Of a stretch of DNA of 51,159 bases, positions 9,172-18,126 are shown piece by piece; position 1 is the stretch's first letter; the number at the start of each line of letters is the position of its first letter. The DNA is from Actinomycetes bacterium (GTDB lineage: Bacteria; Actinomycetota; Acidimicrobiia; Acidimicrobiales; Acidimicrobiaceae), in assembly GCA_021786375.1 (NCBI GenBank), contig JAJYNL010000005.1:1-51159 (forward strand), read 5' to 3'. A program made the translations under genes and the position numbers. The notes under the pieces were generated by a model that searched no databases, was not told where the DNA came from, and was given only the letters and a program-made list of their open reading frames with translations.

Positions 9172-10113
9172 ATGATTGATCTGGCTACACGTCTCGGCGA
9201 TTCAGTTGCTATGAGCAACCCGGTTATGACCGCGTCAGGAACCGGGGGATTCTCCACCGAGCTCAACGGATATTTTGAGATGCGCCGGCTTGGAGCATTC
9301 GTGACCAAGTCGTTGGCTCATTTTGCGACCGAGGGGAACCCCTCGCCCAGGGCCGCCGGAGCAGGTCCCGCGATGCTCAACTCGGTCGGGCTGGCGGGGC
9401 CAGGGATCCAGGCATGGAGGGCCGAGCACGCGCCGCTTCTCGCCCGGCTTGGCATCCCGACGTTCGTCTCCATCTGGGGGCGCACGGTGGCTGACTACGA
9501 AAAGGCTGTGGCCCAGTTATCGGGGTTAGGGGATTTCGCCATCGGGATCGAGGTAAACATCTCCTGTCCCAACATCGAGGACCGTGGCAAGATGTTCGCG
9601 CACTCGCCAGAAGTGGTTGCCGAAGTGATGGATGCAACGGCGGGGGCGGACCTGCCCAGAACCGTGAAGCTGTCCCCCAATACCCACCTGATCCTCGAGG
9701 TTGCCGACGTGGCGAGGGCCAAAGGCGCCGCCGGCGCGGTCCTGGTCAATACGGCCATGGGCTTGGGTATAGACCCCGGACTCCTTATACCCACACTCGG
9801 GGCGAAGGGGGGTGGGGTGTCGGGCCCAGCACTGCACCCCATCGCTTTGCGCGCGGTGTATGAGTGCCATGCCGCATTTCCAAAGTTCCCTCTTGTCGGC
9901 GTAGGGGGCGTTTCCACAGCGCGCGAGGCGATTGCGATGCTTGCGGCCGGCGCGAGCGCGGTGCAGGTGGGGACGGCGTCCTTCGTGGAGCCGCGCGCGG
10001 CGTCACGCATCCTTGCCGAGCTGCCCGCCTCCATGGAAAGGCTTGGCTTCTCCAGAGTGAGCGACTTGGTGGGTGCGGCGCACAGAGGCGGCATTGCCGG
10101 CACCAACCGTTGA
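9172..10113 (+). CDS. pyrD: Dihydroorotate dehydrogenase, class 1B type catalytic subunit
   Basis: An FMN enzyme oxidising dihydroorotate to orotate. The 313-residue protein has the class 1 signature with a cysteine base in EVNISCPNIEDRG, KLSPN after it, and the FMN-phosphate glycine motifs VGVGGVST and ASAVQVGTA. Cysteine instead of serine, and the lack of a membrane extension, point to class 1. The NISCPN/KLSPN pattern points to class 1B, which normally pairs with the PyrK iron-sulfur electron-transfer subunit. No pyrK is in this operon. The ATG at 9172 has no clear ribosome binding site, and a 113-bp gap with no recognisable gene separates it from carB. Confidence 0.92.
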   Translation: MIDLATRLGDSVAMSNPVMTASGTGGFSTELNGYFEMRRLGAFVTKSLAHFATEGNPSPRAAGAGPAMLNSVGLAGPGIQAWRAEHAPLLARLGIPTFVSIWGRTVADYEKAVAQLSGLGDFAIGIEVNISCPNIEDRGKMFAHSPEVVAEVMDATAGADLPRTVKLSPNTHLILEVADVARAKGAAGAVLVNTAMGLGIDPGLLIPTLGAKGGGVSGPALHPIALRAVYECHAAFPKFPLVGVGGVSTAREAIAMLAAGASAVQVGTASFVEPRAASRILAELPASMERLGFSRVSDLVGAAHRGGIAGTNR

Positions 10114-10138
10114 GGAGGTCGAGGGCCCGGTGTATGGA

Positions 10139-10837
10139 ATGACTGGACGTACAAGGGGAATGGACCGGTTGGCAATAGCGCTGGACACCGACGACTCGGT
10201 GGAAGCGCTCCGGTGGGCCCGTGACTATCGTGACGTCTTCGGATTCGCCAAGGTCGGCCTGGAACTCTTTACCAGTGAAGGGCCTGGGATCATCTACGCC
10301 TTGCGTGAACTCGGCTACAAGGTCTTCCTCGATCTAAAGATGCATGACATCCCCAACACGGTGAAGCGCGCGGCTCGCGTCGTGGGGGGCTATGGCGTGG
10401 ACTTGCTGACGGTGCACGCGGCGGGCGGTGTGCCGATGCTGCGCGCGGCAGTCGAGGGGCTTTCCGAAGGCGCGGCCGCGGCCGGATCCGCCACTGAGCC
10501 CCGGGTTCTGGCGGTCACTTTCCTGACCAGCGATCCTGCCGTGGATCAAATTGCCTTTATCGCGCGGCTCGATGCTGCGGCGGAGGCGGGATGCGGCGGA
10601 TATGTCTGCGCCGCAGCGGAGGTGGAGATGGCCAAGGAGCGTCACCCCGAACTTTTCGCGCTCGTGCCCGGAATCAGATTCAAAGGGGCGGAGGTCGACG
10701 ATCAGGGTAGGGTGGCGACCCCGTCGGTCGCGCTCGCCAAGGGGGCTGACCTCATAGTGATCGGACGTAGCGTGACCAGGGCGGCTGATCCGGCTGTCGC
10801 GATTGCCATGCTCAAGGCGGAAGCTGCGGCGTTCTAA
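10139..10837 (+). CDS. pyrF: Orotidine 5'-phosphate decarboxylase
   Basis: Last step to UMP. The 232-residue protein is a group I enzyme, with the Lys-Asp catalytic array in FLDLKMHDIPNTVKRA and the phosphate-binding VPGIRFKG and LIVIGRSVT segments. The start is uncertain: ATG 10139 follows GAGGG at 10122-10126, while ATG 10160, directly before DRLAIALD, sits only one base after AAGGGG. The reading frame stays open back to 10073, inside pyrD. It closes the uninterrupted pyr operon. Confidence 0.94.
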   Translation: MTGRTRGMDRLAIALDTDDSVEALRWARDYRDVFGFAKVGLELFTSEGPGIIYALRELGYKVFLDLKMHDIPNTVKRAARVVGGYGVDLLTVHAAGGVPMLRAAVEGLSEGAAAAGSATEPRVLAVTFLTSDPAVDQIAFIARLDAAAEAGCGGYVCAAAEVEMAKERHPELFALVPGIRFKGAEVDDQGRVATPSVALAKGADLIVIGRSVTRAADPAVAIAMLKAEAAAF

Positions 10838-10945
10838 GCCCCTCTTTGGCATCCATGCAGGTCGCAGGGGGGCTCAGCCGGCACTTATTTTGCACGAAAA
10901 CGGACTTTTTTCCTGCAAAGGGGCACAACGAGCAGTTCGCTGGGG

Positions 10946-10951
10946 TATTTT
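10946..10951 (+). promoter_or_regulatory. Candidate -10 box for leaderless mihF
   Basis: TATTTT lies exactly 7 nt before the mihF ATG, and no Shine-Dalgarno sequence precedes that ATG. Transcription would begin at or next to the A of the start codon. No strong -35 is seen. The gap from pyrF (10838-10958) is AT-richer than its surroundings and probably holds this promoter. Confidence 0.5.
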
Positions 10952-10958
10952 CACTCTT

Positions 10959-11279
10959 ATGCCATTGCCTCCATCATTGACACCACAACAGAGATCCGAT
11001 GCGCTACGCAAGGCTGCCGAGGCCAGGAAGCAGCGTGCCGAGATCAAGGAGAAGCTGAAGCTCGGCACCGTAACCCTCGCCGAGCTGCTGGAGCGTGCTT
11101 CGACTGACGAGCTGGTGGGGAAGATGAAGGTCTCCTCCGTGCTCGAGGCGTTGCCTGGTATCGGCAAGGTTCGCTGCCAGAAGATCATGGAGGCGGTCGG
11201 GATCAACGAGACCCGCCGCCTGCAGGGTCTCGGTGTAAAGCAGAAGGCGAGCCTCCTGCAGGAAGCGACCAAGGCGTAA
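10959..11279 (+). CDS. mihF: Integration host factor, actinobacterial type
   Basis: A small nucleoid protein, unrelated to proteobacterial IHF, that binds and bends DNA. The 106-residue product has an Arg/Lys-rich N-terminal helix (RKAAEARKQRAEIKEKLK) and a helix-two turn-helix segment with the hallmark VLEALPGIGKVRCQKIMEA. I chose the ATG at 10959 because PLPPSLTPQQR matches the family start; the open frame runs further upstream without family similarity. It sits between pyrF and gmk as in mycobacteria and streptomycetes. A 12-nt gap and a shared reading frame link it to gmk (TAA, four codons, then TTG). Confidence 0.93.
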   Translation: MPLPPSLTPQQRSDALRKAAEARKQRAEIKEKLKLGTVTLAELLERASTDELVGKMKVSSVLEALPGIGKVRCQKIMEAVGINETRRLQGLGVKQKASLLQEATKA

Positions 11280-11291
11280 AGCCAACTCGTC

Positions 11292-11852
11292 TTGATATTC
11301 GTTCTGTGCGGACCCGGAGGGGTGGGCAAAGGTACTGTCGCCTCTCTGCTCTGCCAACGAAACGAGTGGCTCGCCCTTTCCAAATCCTGGACCACCCGTA
11401 AGCGCCGCGAGGGGGAGTCCGAGGACGCATACGTATTTGTGGACCAGGCTCACTTCAAGGCCGCCGTGGAAGCGGATGGGTTTCTGGAGTGGGCCTGGTT
11501 TCTCGAGAACCTCTATGGCACGCCGCTTCCGAGCCGTGAGTACCTGGGCTGCGAGCGGCACATTCTGCTCGAAATAGACGTCCAGGGCGCTGCTCAGGTT
11601 CGTGAGAGGGTGCGTGGCGCGGTAATCGTGGTGCTCATGCCGCCAAGCGAGGAGGAGCTGATGCGGCGCCTGCGGGGGCGTGGTGACGACCCGTCTCACG
11701 TGGTGGCGAGGATGCGTCTCGCGGCCGAAGAGATCAAGGCGGCGGTGGCGATCGGGGCTCGCAGCGTTGTAAACGACGATTTGGATAGGACGGTGGCCGA
11801 AGTAGGTGACATTTTCCGCGCTGCCGCGGAGGAGCGCTGCGGGGGAACCTAG
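11292..11852 (+). CDS. gmk: Guanylate kinase
   Basis: It phosphorylates GMP and dGMP. The 186-residue protein starts almost at the P-loop GPGGVGKGT (residues 7-15), followed by the GMP-binding SKSWTTRKRREGESEDAYVF region, FLEWAWFLENLYGTP and the lid RRLRGRGDD. Sequence around the GMP site is divergent: LENLYGTP replaces the usual HGNxYGT form. The TTG start has no convincing ribosome binding site, so translation may depend on coupling with mihF. It is shorter at the N-terminus than many homologues. Confidence 0.9.
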   Translation: MIFVLCGPGGVGKGTVASLLCQRNEWLALSKSWTTRKRREGESEDAYVFVDQAHFKAAVEADGFLEWAWFLENLYGTPLPSREYLGCERHILLEIDVQGAAQVRERVRGAVIVVLMPPSEEELMRRLRGRGDDPSHVVARMRLAAEEIKAAVAIGARSVVNDDLDRTVAEVGDIFRAAAEERCGGT

Positions 11853-11941
11853 CCATCTTGCCGTCGGCACCGGCTATGCTTGATGGCCGTATCCGAGAGT
11901 GAGGTTCTTTCTTGCCCGCATCTTCCTTCGAAGGCTCCCTG

Positions 11942-12265
11942 ATGAGTCCGCCCATCGAGGATCTCCTCGACAAAGTTGACTCGAAGTACTCTCTGGTGAC
12001 CCTGGGGGCTCGTCGGGCCCGGCAGATCAACGCCTATCTCTCGCATTTGGGTCACAACTTTGGCTCGATAGTCCCGCCGCAGATCGAGTCGATTTCCAAG
12101 AAGCCGCTTTCCGTGGCCTTTGAGGAGATCGCCCAGGGAATGGTCGAGCCTCGTGTCGCCGAAGAGGCCGAGGTGGAACTGGCTGAGGGCGAGACCGACT
12201 TCGACATCGAGGCCGAACTCGACCTTGGCGACCTCGACCTTGGCGGCGAAACCTCGGAGGACTGA
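11942..12265 (+). CDS. rpoZ: RNA polymerase omega subunit
   Basis: Omega helps assemble and stabilise RNA polymerase around the beta-prime subunit. The 107-residue protein has the family block KYSLVTLGARRARQINAYL near residue 17, followed by KKPLSVAFEEIAQGMV. It ends in a strongly acidic tail of about 40 residues (Glu/Asp with Leu), which is long for the family. I chose the ATG at 11942, with AAGG 7 nt upstream, over an in-frame TTG at 11912. Confidence 0.92.
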   Translation: MSPPIEDLLDKVDSKYSLVTLGARRARQINAYLSHLGHNFGSIVPPQIESISKKPLSVAFEEIAQGMVEPRVAEEAEVELAEGETDFDIEAELDLGDLDLGGETSED

Positions 12266-12291
12266 GTCCTCCCGGGTACACGTGGAATCGC

Positions 12292-12297
12292 TAGCCT
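12292..12297 (+). promoter_or_regulatory. Candidate -10 box for leaderless coaBC
   Basis: TAGCCT stands 7 nt before the coaBC ATG, and the 39-nt gap from rpoZ holds no Shine-Dalgarno sequence near that ATG. The spacing matches several other genes in the window. Confidence 0.4.
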
Positions 12298-12304
12298 TGA
12301 CCCC

Positions 12305-13549
12305 ATGAGCGCCGCCAGCCTTCCCTTAGCCGGCCAGCACGTCGTACTTGGCGTGTCCGGGGGTATCGCTGCCTATAAGGCCGTTGAGTTGCTTCGCCGC
12401 CTCATGGACCTCGGGGCTGAGGTGACCCCCGTGCTCACGGCATCAGCCCTTGAGTTCGTGGGGGCGCCTACGTTCAGGGCGCTTTCGGGCCGCGACCCTC
12501 TCACGGACCTTTTCCGGGCGGACGAGCCCATTCCCCATACCCGCCTAGGCCAAGGGGCGGACCTGATCTTGGTGGCTCCGGCCACGGCGAACCTGCTAGC
12601 CAAGTTTGCGGCGGGGATTGCCGACGATGCGCTGACAACCACGCTGGTGGCAACTTCTGCGCCAGTGGTGCTGGCGGCCGCGATGCATACGGAGATGTGG
12701 CTGCACCCGGCTGTGACAGCCAATGTTGCCACCATTCGTTCCCGGGGCTTCCGGGTTATCGACCCTGAGCGGGGCCGGCTCGCCGGAGGGGACATCGGGT
12801 ATGGCCGGCTGGCCGAGCCTGAGGTAGTGATCGAGGCCGTCCTCGAGGAGCTCGGTACAACCCGGAAACCTCTTCTTGGGCGCTACGTCCTGGTGACCGC
12901 GGGTGGGACCCGCGAGGCGATCGATCCGGTTCGTTATATCGGCAACCGGTCGAGTGGCAAGCAGGGTATCGCCGTCGCACAGGAGGCCGCGCGGCTGGGT
13001 GCGACGGGTGCGCTGGTCACCACGGTCGCCACGCCGGCGATACAAGGCTTCGAAGTGGTCGCGGTGGAGAGCGCGCTGGAGATGCGTGATGCGGTGATGG
13101 GGCGGCTTGAGCAGGTCGACGCATTGGTCATGTGCGCAGCGGTAGCCGACTTCCGTCCGGCCGAGGTGGCTGATCAGAAGATCAAGCGTGACAGTGGGAT
13201 CCCGGAGGTGAAGCTCGTCGCCAACCCCGACATACTCTCGGAGGCCACGGGCGCCTTGCGTCGCAGCCGCCCGGAAGCCGTGGTCGTCGGCTTCGCGGCC
13301 GAGACCGTCGACGCACTCCGCCATGGTGAGGAGAAGCTGGCGCGAAAGGGCGTCGACATCATGGTGGTCAACGACGTCACCGAGGTGGGTGCCGGGTTTG
13401 GCAGCGATACGAACTCGGTGTGGCTGATAGCACGAGACGGTGCCCGATCGCGCATCGAACTGGCTGCCAAGCGCGAGGTGGCCGCCGCGCTGCTGGAGAA
13501 GGCCTTTGCGCTGGAGGGTGAGCCGCGCGGCCAAACGCGGGCGAACTAG
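12305..13549 (+). CDS. coaBC: Bifunctional phosphopantothenoylcysteine decarboxylase / phosphopantothenate-cysteine ligase
   Basis: Two consecutive steps of coenzyme A synthesis. The 414-residue fusion has an FMN-binding CoaC domain (VVLGVSGGIAAYKAVELLR, with the PXMNXXMW-like AAAMHTEMW, about residues 1-180). The CoaB domain follows, with GGTREAIDPVRYIGNRSSGK near residue 199 and the KIKRD and LVANPDIL ligase segments. The ATG at 12305 is preceded by a -10-like TAGCCT instead of a ribosome binding site. Gene order rpoZ-coaBC-metK is the usual actinobacterial one. Confidence 0.95.
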   Translation: MSAASLPLAGQHVVLGVSGGIAAYKAVELLRRLMDLGAEVTPVLTASALEFVGAPTFRALSGRDPLTDLFRADEPIPHTRLGQGADLILVAPATANLLAKFAAGIADDALTTTLVATSAPVVLAAAMHTEMWLHPAVTANVATIRSRGFRVIDPERGRLAGGDIGYGRLAEPEVVIEAVLEELGTTRKPLLGRYVLVTAGGTREAIDPVRYIGNRSSGKQGIAVAQEAARLGATGALVTTVATPAIQGFEVVAVESALEMRDAVMGRLEQVDALVMCAAVADFRPAEVADQKIKRDSGIPEVKLVANPDILSEATGALRRSRPEAVVVGFAAETVDALRHGEEKLARKGVDIMVVNDVTEVGAGFGSDTNSVWLIARDGARSRIELAAKREVAAALLEKAFALEGEPRGQTRAN

Positions 13550-13608
13550 TCTTTTAGGGGCTACTTGGAGCGCTCTTGCTCAAAAAGGCGCGCCGTCCAA
13601 CCAATCTG

Positions 13609-14820
13609 ATGAGCTTGGAGCTGACATTGTCGAACCGCTACACCTTCACGTCGGAGTCGGTGACCGAGGGACATCCAGACAAGATGGCCGACCAAATCTC
13701 CGACTCGGTGCTTGACGCGATTCTCGAGCAGGATCCGCTGGGAAGAGTGGCGTGCGAGACCCTCCTCACCACCGGTCTGGTGGTGGTGGCGGGTGAGATC
13801 TCCACCACCAGCTATGTCGACATTCCCCGGCTGGTCCGTAACACGATCTGTGAAATCGGATACGACAACGAAAGCTACGGTTTCGATGGCAACACCTGTG
13901 GTGTGATCGTCTCCATCGACGAGCAGAGTCCGGATATAGCCGAAGGCGTCTCCACCGCGTTGGAGAACCGTGGCAGGAGTGGCGCCGACGAGCTCGACTC
14001 ACTCGGGGCGGGCGACCAGGGCATGATGTTCGGTTACGCCTGTGACGAGACCCCGGATCTGATGCCGCTACCGATCTGGCTCGCGCATCGCCTCTCCCAG
14101 CGCCTCTCGCAGGTTCGTCGTGCCGGCGTACTGCCCTACCTGCGCCCCGACGGCAAGACCCAGGTGACCATCGAGTACGAGGGGAACCGGCCGGTGCGTC
14201 TCTCCACCGTGCTCATATCCACTCAGCATCAGCCTGGCATCGACCTAAATACGCTCCTACTTCCCGACCTCCGCGAGTCGGTTATCATGCCCATGATTCC
14301 GGAGGGACTGGATGCCAAGGGGCTTAGGATACTGGCCAACCCCACCGGTCGCTTCGAGATCGGTGGACCGCACGCCGATACCGGCCTTACCGGCCGGAAG
14401 ATCATTGTCGACACCTACGGTGGCTCGGCCAGGCATGGAGGCGGCGCCTTCTCGGGGAAGGACCCTTCCAAGGTAGACCGTTCAGCTGCCTATGCGGCGC
14501 GGTGGGTGGCCAAGCACGTGGTTGCGTCAGGTGCGGCGAGTCGATGCGAGGTTCAGGTTGCCTACGCGATCGGAGTCGCGCGCCCCGTGTCGCTGATGGT
14601 CGAGACGTTCGGCACCGAGCAGGTCGACCCGGAACGGATAGCCAAGGCCATCGCGGAGGTCTTCGACTTGCGCCCTGCGGCCATCATCGCCGAACTCGAC
14701 CTGCGCCGTCCCATCTACCGACGGACCGCGGCCTATGGCCACTTCGGCCGTTCCGAGAAGGGCTTCACCTGGGAGGAGCTCTCCAAGCTCGATGAGTTCG
14801 AAAGAGCGCTTGGAAAGTAG
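13609..14820 (+). CDS. metK: S-adenosylmethionine synthetase
   Basis: It makes SAM from methionine and ATP. Diagnostic blocks are [49 protein letters not shown] and [19 protein letters not shown]. With the ATG at 13609 the protein has 403 residues but no close ribosome binding site. A TTG at 13627, six bases after GGAG (13617-13620), would give [10 protein letters not shown] as the N-terminus, which fits the family better, so the start is open. No SAM riboswitch fits in the 59-bp gap upstream. Its end overlaps the chosen priA start. Confidence 0.95.
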   Translation: MSLELTLSNRYTFTSESVTEGHPDKMADQISDSVLDAILEQDPLGRVACETLLTTGLVVVAGEISTTSYVDIPRLVRNTICEIGYDNESYGFDGNTCGVIVSIDEQSPDIAEGVSTALENRGRSGADELDSLGAGDQGMMFGYACDETPDLMPLPIWLAHRLSQRLSQVRRAGVLPYLRPDGKTQVTIEYEGNRPVRLSTVLISTQHQPGIDLNTLLLPDLRESVIMPMIPEGLDAKGLRILANPTGRFEIGGPHADTGLTGRKIIVDTYGGSARHGGGAFSGKDPSKVDRSAAYAARWVAKHVVASGAASRCEVQVAYAIGVARPVSLMVETFGTEQVDPERIAKAIAEVFDLRPAAIIAELDLRRPIYRRTAAYGHFGRSEKGFTWEELSKLDEFERALGK

Positions 14821-16678
14821 CGCAGGGGCTCCGGCCCTTGTCGGCGTCACCATCGACGCAGTCGGGCTCGACCGGGAGTTCTCCTACATCGTTCCCGAGG
14901 ATCTTGCCGGGAAGCTGGTAACTGGCTCACCGGTGGTGGTGAGCGTTCAGGGCCGCAAGCGCCGAGGATGGGTGACCAGCTTCGATGCGGCGCCCGCTCC
15001 CGGGAGGCTCCTGCCTGTTTCCGGCCTTGACGACTACCCACTACCGCCGGAGCTGTACTCGCTGTGCGTTGCGGCCGCCGGGCGCTACGCCTCCTCGGCC
15101 GTGCACTTCCTCAAGCACGCCCGCTCGGCGGCTCATGGATTGCCTTCCGCCCTGCTGGGGCCGTCGTCCGCCGGCGTCGGCTTCAGCAATCGCTACCTTA
15201 GGCTGTCGCCTTGTGATTCGGTGCTGGAGGTGGTTGCGGGGACGGTGGCCTCGGCTGCCGGTGCCGGCCATCGTTCACTCGTCTTGACCGGTACGGAGAT
15301 CGAGGCCACCGTCTTGGCCAAGGGATTGGCCGGCAAGGGGGTCTCGGTGACCCTGCTGTCGCGCGTACTTCCCAAGTACAAGCGCGAGGCCCGTGTCGAG
15401 GCGGAGTGCGTGGTTGCCACGCGCCTCGGGGTTTTTGCCCCGCTGGCGCGCCTGGGACTGATCGTGGTGGTGGACCCCGAGGACAAGGCACATCGCAACC
15501 AAGGTGAACCGACTTGGCGTACTTCGGTGGTTGCCGCCGAGCGGGCCCGCATCGCTCAAATTGCCGCGGTCATGGTGTCGGGATATCCGAGCCCCGAGAA
15601 TGCCCATAACGCCAAAATCATGAGGCCTAGGGACGAATCCGGCTGCTGGCCGGTGGCGGAGGTGGTGGAGCTCGATGGGCGGCCGGAGGCGCTGGTGACG
15701 GCGGAACTTGCCGCTTGGGTGCGCGCTCTCCTGCGCGAGGCGACCCCGGCTGCGCCGGTGGCGCTCCTGCTGAACCGCAAGGGGAAGGTGAACCGCTATG
15801 TCTGTCGCAAGTGCCGCACGCCGGTCACCTGCGAACGCTGCGGGGCGATGATGGCCGCCGGCCCGCCCTATGCCGAGCCGGGAAGTGACATTCCCGCCTA
15901 CCCTCTACACCACTACGCCTTCGCCACCGAGTCCGGGAGGCGGGGCTTCGACGCCCTGTTCGCCAGAGGGCTGGAGTGCCCGCGTTGCAGTCACAAGACT
16001 CCGGCGGCCTGCGGTAACTGCAAGTCGACCTCTATCGCCCCCGTCTCGGTGGGAACCGGGCGCATCGCCGATGAGCTTCGCGCCTCGCTAGGACTTTCGG
16101 CGGAGTTGGCCGACGATTCGACGCCGGCCGGGTTTGAGCCCGCCAGCGGCTTGGTGGTGGCGACCGAGGCCGCATTGACGCGACTGAGGGCGGCGGTTGG
16201 GGTGGCCTTTGTCGATTTTGACCAGTATCACTTTTCCTCCAGTTTCGCCGCCACCAATCGGATCTTTCGGGCCTGGTACAAGGCTTCGGTCCTTATCAAG
16301 GCGGCGCCAGCAGGAAGTACCCGACCCAGGCTGCTCCTGCAGACGCGAGAGCCTGGTTCGGAGATCGTCGCCCGCATTGCCGGACGAGACCCGGCGGGCC
16401 TGCTGGCGGCGGACGTGGCGGAGCGCCGGCGACTTGACCTGCCCCCGTTTTCAGCTCTGGCGTTGCTGAGAACAGACGACGCCCGGCTTTACCGCACCCG
16501 CCTCGCCCAGCTGGCCTCGGAGGCCGGGGGGCCCGCCGCCGAGGTCAATCTCGCGACGCTCTCCGACGATCGGCTACTGGCCAGGGCCCGCGACCACGAG
16601 GCACTGCTCGCCTGCCTGGCCCTGCGACGCAAGGTGGGATTGCCCGCCTTGGTGCACGTGGACCCGGAGGAGCTGTAA
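14792..16678 (+). CDS. priA: PriA-like primosomal protein N', helicase-inactive type
   Basis: PriA reloads the replisome at stalled forks. The 628-residue protein keeps the N-terminal DNA-binding domain ([23 protein letters not shown], here as [12 protein letters not shown]) and the two zinc knuckles CRKC/CERC and CPRC/CGNC. The Walker A region reads [17 protein letters not shown] with no GKT, and the DEAH box reads [14 protein letters not shown]. It should therefore bind DNA and partners but not unwind with ATP. Loss of these motifs is a known actinobacterial trait. The ATG at 14792 lies in the metK end; a TTG at 14810 is possible. Confidence 0.85.
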   Translation: MSSKERLESSAGAPALVGVTIDAVGLDREFSYIVPEDLAGKLVTGSPVVVSVQGRKRRGWVTSFDAAPAPGRLLPVSGLDDYPLPPELYSLCVAAAGRYASSAVHFLKHARSAAHGLPSALLGPSSAGVGFSNRYLRLSPCDSVLEVVAGTVASAAGAGHRSLVLTGTEIEATVLAKGLAGKGVSVTLLSRVLPKYKREARVEAECVVATRLGVFAPLARLGLIVVVDPEDKAHRNQGEPTWRTSVVAAERARIAQIAAVMVSGYPSPENAHNAKIMRPRDESGCWPVAEVVELDGRPEALVTAELAAWVRALLREATPAAPVALLLNRKGKVNRYVCRKCRTPVTCERCGAMMAAGPPYAEPGSDIPAYPLHHYAFATESGRRGFDALFARGLECPRCSHKTPAACGNCKSTSIAPVSVGTGRIADELRASLGLSAELADDSTPAGFEPASGLVVATEAALTRLRAAVGVAFVDFDQYHFSSSFAATNRIFRAWYKASVLIKAAPAGSTRPRLLLQTREPGSEIVARIAGRDPAGLLAADVAERRRLDLPPFSALALLRTDDARLYRTRLAQLASEAGGPAAEVNLATLSDDRLLARARDHEALLACLALRRKVGLPALVHVDPEEL

Positions 16679-16691
16679 GGGCAGCATCGCG

Positions 16692-17528
16692 TCAGATCGG
16701 AAGCGGATGGGCGTTACGTACGGCGTCGGAAATGGCGCCGAGTTCGCGCATCACCTCGTGGAGGCCCCCTTGGCCCAGGGCGTCGACGGCGTGGGCCGAC
16801 AGCTCGTCGGTGGCCGCCTCTATCCTGGCTTTTAGATTCACCCCCGCGGCAGTCAGGGCTGTGCCGTCGGCGGTCGCCAGGCCTCGAGCCGCCAGGTCCG
16901 CCACTCCTGCAGCCCAATCCTCTTCGCGGTATCCCCTCGACCGGGTCAGGAACTCCTTGGATGACCGGCCGTCGAGGTGATGAACGATGTTGGCCTCCAT
17001 CGAGTTCAAATTATTGCCGGCAAGCAGGGCCATGTGGGTGTCCCCCCGGTGCTCGCGGAATAGGGTCAGTATCTGCCACAGGCGCACGGCGGGGTCGTCG
17101 ACGAGCTTGACCGAGAGGTGCCCGCCGAAGAGGGGGTGACCCGCAATCGGCAGGGTCGTCGCTACGGACTCGAGCGCGCTGCAGAGGCGCTGCAGTCCGC
17201 TCGAATCCTCGTCGGTCAGCGCAGTGGCCATCATGGCCCCCACTGCCGTTAGGCGGGCCTCGGTGACCTGCTCCGGAGTTGCAACCTCCCAGGCCAGGGG
17301 TATCGAACGCGCCACCAGCCCGGGGGCGAAGGAGTAGAAGGTCGCCGCCACAACTTCTGCGCCGACCCTGCCCATCGGCGCGGAGCGGGAGGCGAAGTAT
17401 CCCATCCACCCGGGCTTGAGCCCTACATCGGCGTAGGCGTCCTGAGCGGCGTGAACAAAATAGATCGCCGAGTGGACCGGCTCGTATGCCTGATAAAAGG
17501 CTCTTGACAGTTCCGCCCTTGTTGCCAA
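16692..17528 (-). CDS. SCO6745-family protein with winged-helix-like domain
   Basis: A conserved actinobacterial protein of unknown function, 278 residues. The N-terminus (RAFYQAYEPVHSAIYFVHAAQDAY) and the SRSAPMGRVGAEVVAATFYSF block are typical of the family. The C-terminal third (RGLATADGTALTAAGVNLKARIEAATDEL, here RGLATADGTALTAAG) resembles the wing of a MarR-like fold. No membrane segment or signal peptide is present. The TTG start at 17528 has AAGGGGG 8 nt upstream. It converges on priA with only 13 bp between stops and diverges from def. Its role cannot be told; the family is often found beside unrelated housekeeping genes. Confidence 0.75.
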   Translation of the reverse strand: MATRAELSRAFYQAYEPVHSAIYFVHAAQDAYADVGLKPGWMGYFASRSAPMGRVGAEVVAATFYSFAPGLVARSIPLAWEVATPEQVTEARLTAVGAMMATALTDEDSSGLQRLCSALESVATTLPIAGHPLFGGHLSVKLVDDPAVRLWQILTLFREHRGDTHMALLAGNNLNSMEANIVHHLDGRSSKEFLTRSRGYREEDWAAGVADLAARGLATADGTALTAAGVNLKARIEAATDELSAHAVDALGQGGLHEVMRELGAISDAVRNAHPLPI

Positions 17529-17612
17529 CGGGTCAACCCCCTTCGTGTCGCTGCCGCAGCGTGACCCCCGTCAGGCGAGAGCGTATCCTCACGACTACGG
17601 AGCTGTGCGAAT

Positions 17613-17618
17613 TATGCT
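17613..17618 (+). promoter_or_regulatory. Candidate -10 box for leaderless def
   Basis: TATGCT ends 7 nt before the GTG at 17626, which gives the family-like N-terminus SQYPIRIYGDPVL. There is no ribosome binding site in front of this GTG. The alternative ATG at 17614 lies inside the -10 box itself. Confidence 0.5.
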
Positions 17619-17625
17619 TTGTTGC

Positions 17626-18120
17626 GTGTCTCAGTATCCCATCCGCATCTACGGTGATCCGGTCCTGAAGCAACCTACTCAGGTGGTGGATGATATCGAC
17701 GCATCCGTCGCCAAGTTGGCGGCTGACATGATCGAGGTCATGTACCAGGCGCCAGGGGTGGGCCTGGCGGCAAACCAGATCGGGATAGCCAAGCGGATGT
17801 TCGTCTACGACATCGGCACCGGTGCCAAGGTCGTCATCAATCCGGAGATCACCGAGACCGACGGACAGTGGACCTACGAGGAGGGCTGTCTCTCGGTTCC
17901 GGGACTTTACTGGCCCATCGTTCGCCCCAAGCATGTCCATCTGGAGGGAGTGGACCTCGATGGGAATCGCATCTCGGTCGAGGCGGAGGATCTCGAGGCC
18001 CGCGTCTTCCAGCACGAGCTGGACCATCTGAATGGGGTGCTTCTGATTCAGCGCCTGGACGAGGACCAGTTGCGCGAGGCCAAGCGTGAGCTTCGCCGCA
18101 TCGCGGTCGGGAGGCGGTAG
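17626..18120 (+). CDS. def: Peptide deformylase
   Basis: It removes the formyl group from nascent proteins. All three metal-site motifs are present: GVGLAANQIG, EGCLSVPG and QHELDHLNG. From the GTG at 17626 the protein has 164 residues, the usual size. An ATG at 17614 would add LCCV, which homologues lack. It is paired with fmt downstream (6-bp gap), so adding and removing the formyl group are co-expressed. A hairpin covers its stop codon and the fmt ribosome binding site. Confidence 0.94.
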   Translation: MSQYPIRIYGDPVLKQPTQVVDDIDASVAKLAADMIEVMYQAPGVGLAANQIGIAKRMFVYDIGTGAKVVINPEITETDGQWTYEEGCLSVPGLYWPIVRPKHVHLEGVDLDGNRISVEAEDLEARVFQHELDHLNGVLLIQRLDEDQLREAKRELRRIAVGRR

Positions 18121-18126
18121 GCCTCC
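18110..18126 (+). promoter_or_regulatory. Hairpin spanning the def stop and sequestering the fmt ribosome binding site
   Basis: GGAGGC (18110-18115) pairs perfectly with GCCTCC (18121-18126) around a 5-nt loop that contains most of the def stop codon. The fmt TTG follows at once. The only Shine-Dalgarno-like sequence for fmt (GGAGG) lies in the stem, so ribosomes finishing def would have to open it. This is inference from pairing only. Confidence 0.4.

Noticed and set aside
13550-13608. SAM riboswitch before metK
   Set aside because: The 59-bp gap is too short and shows no matching stems.
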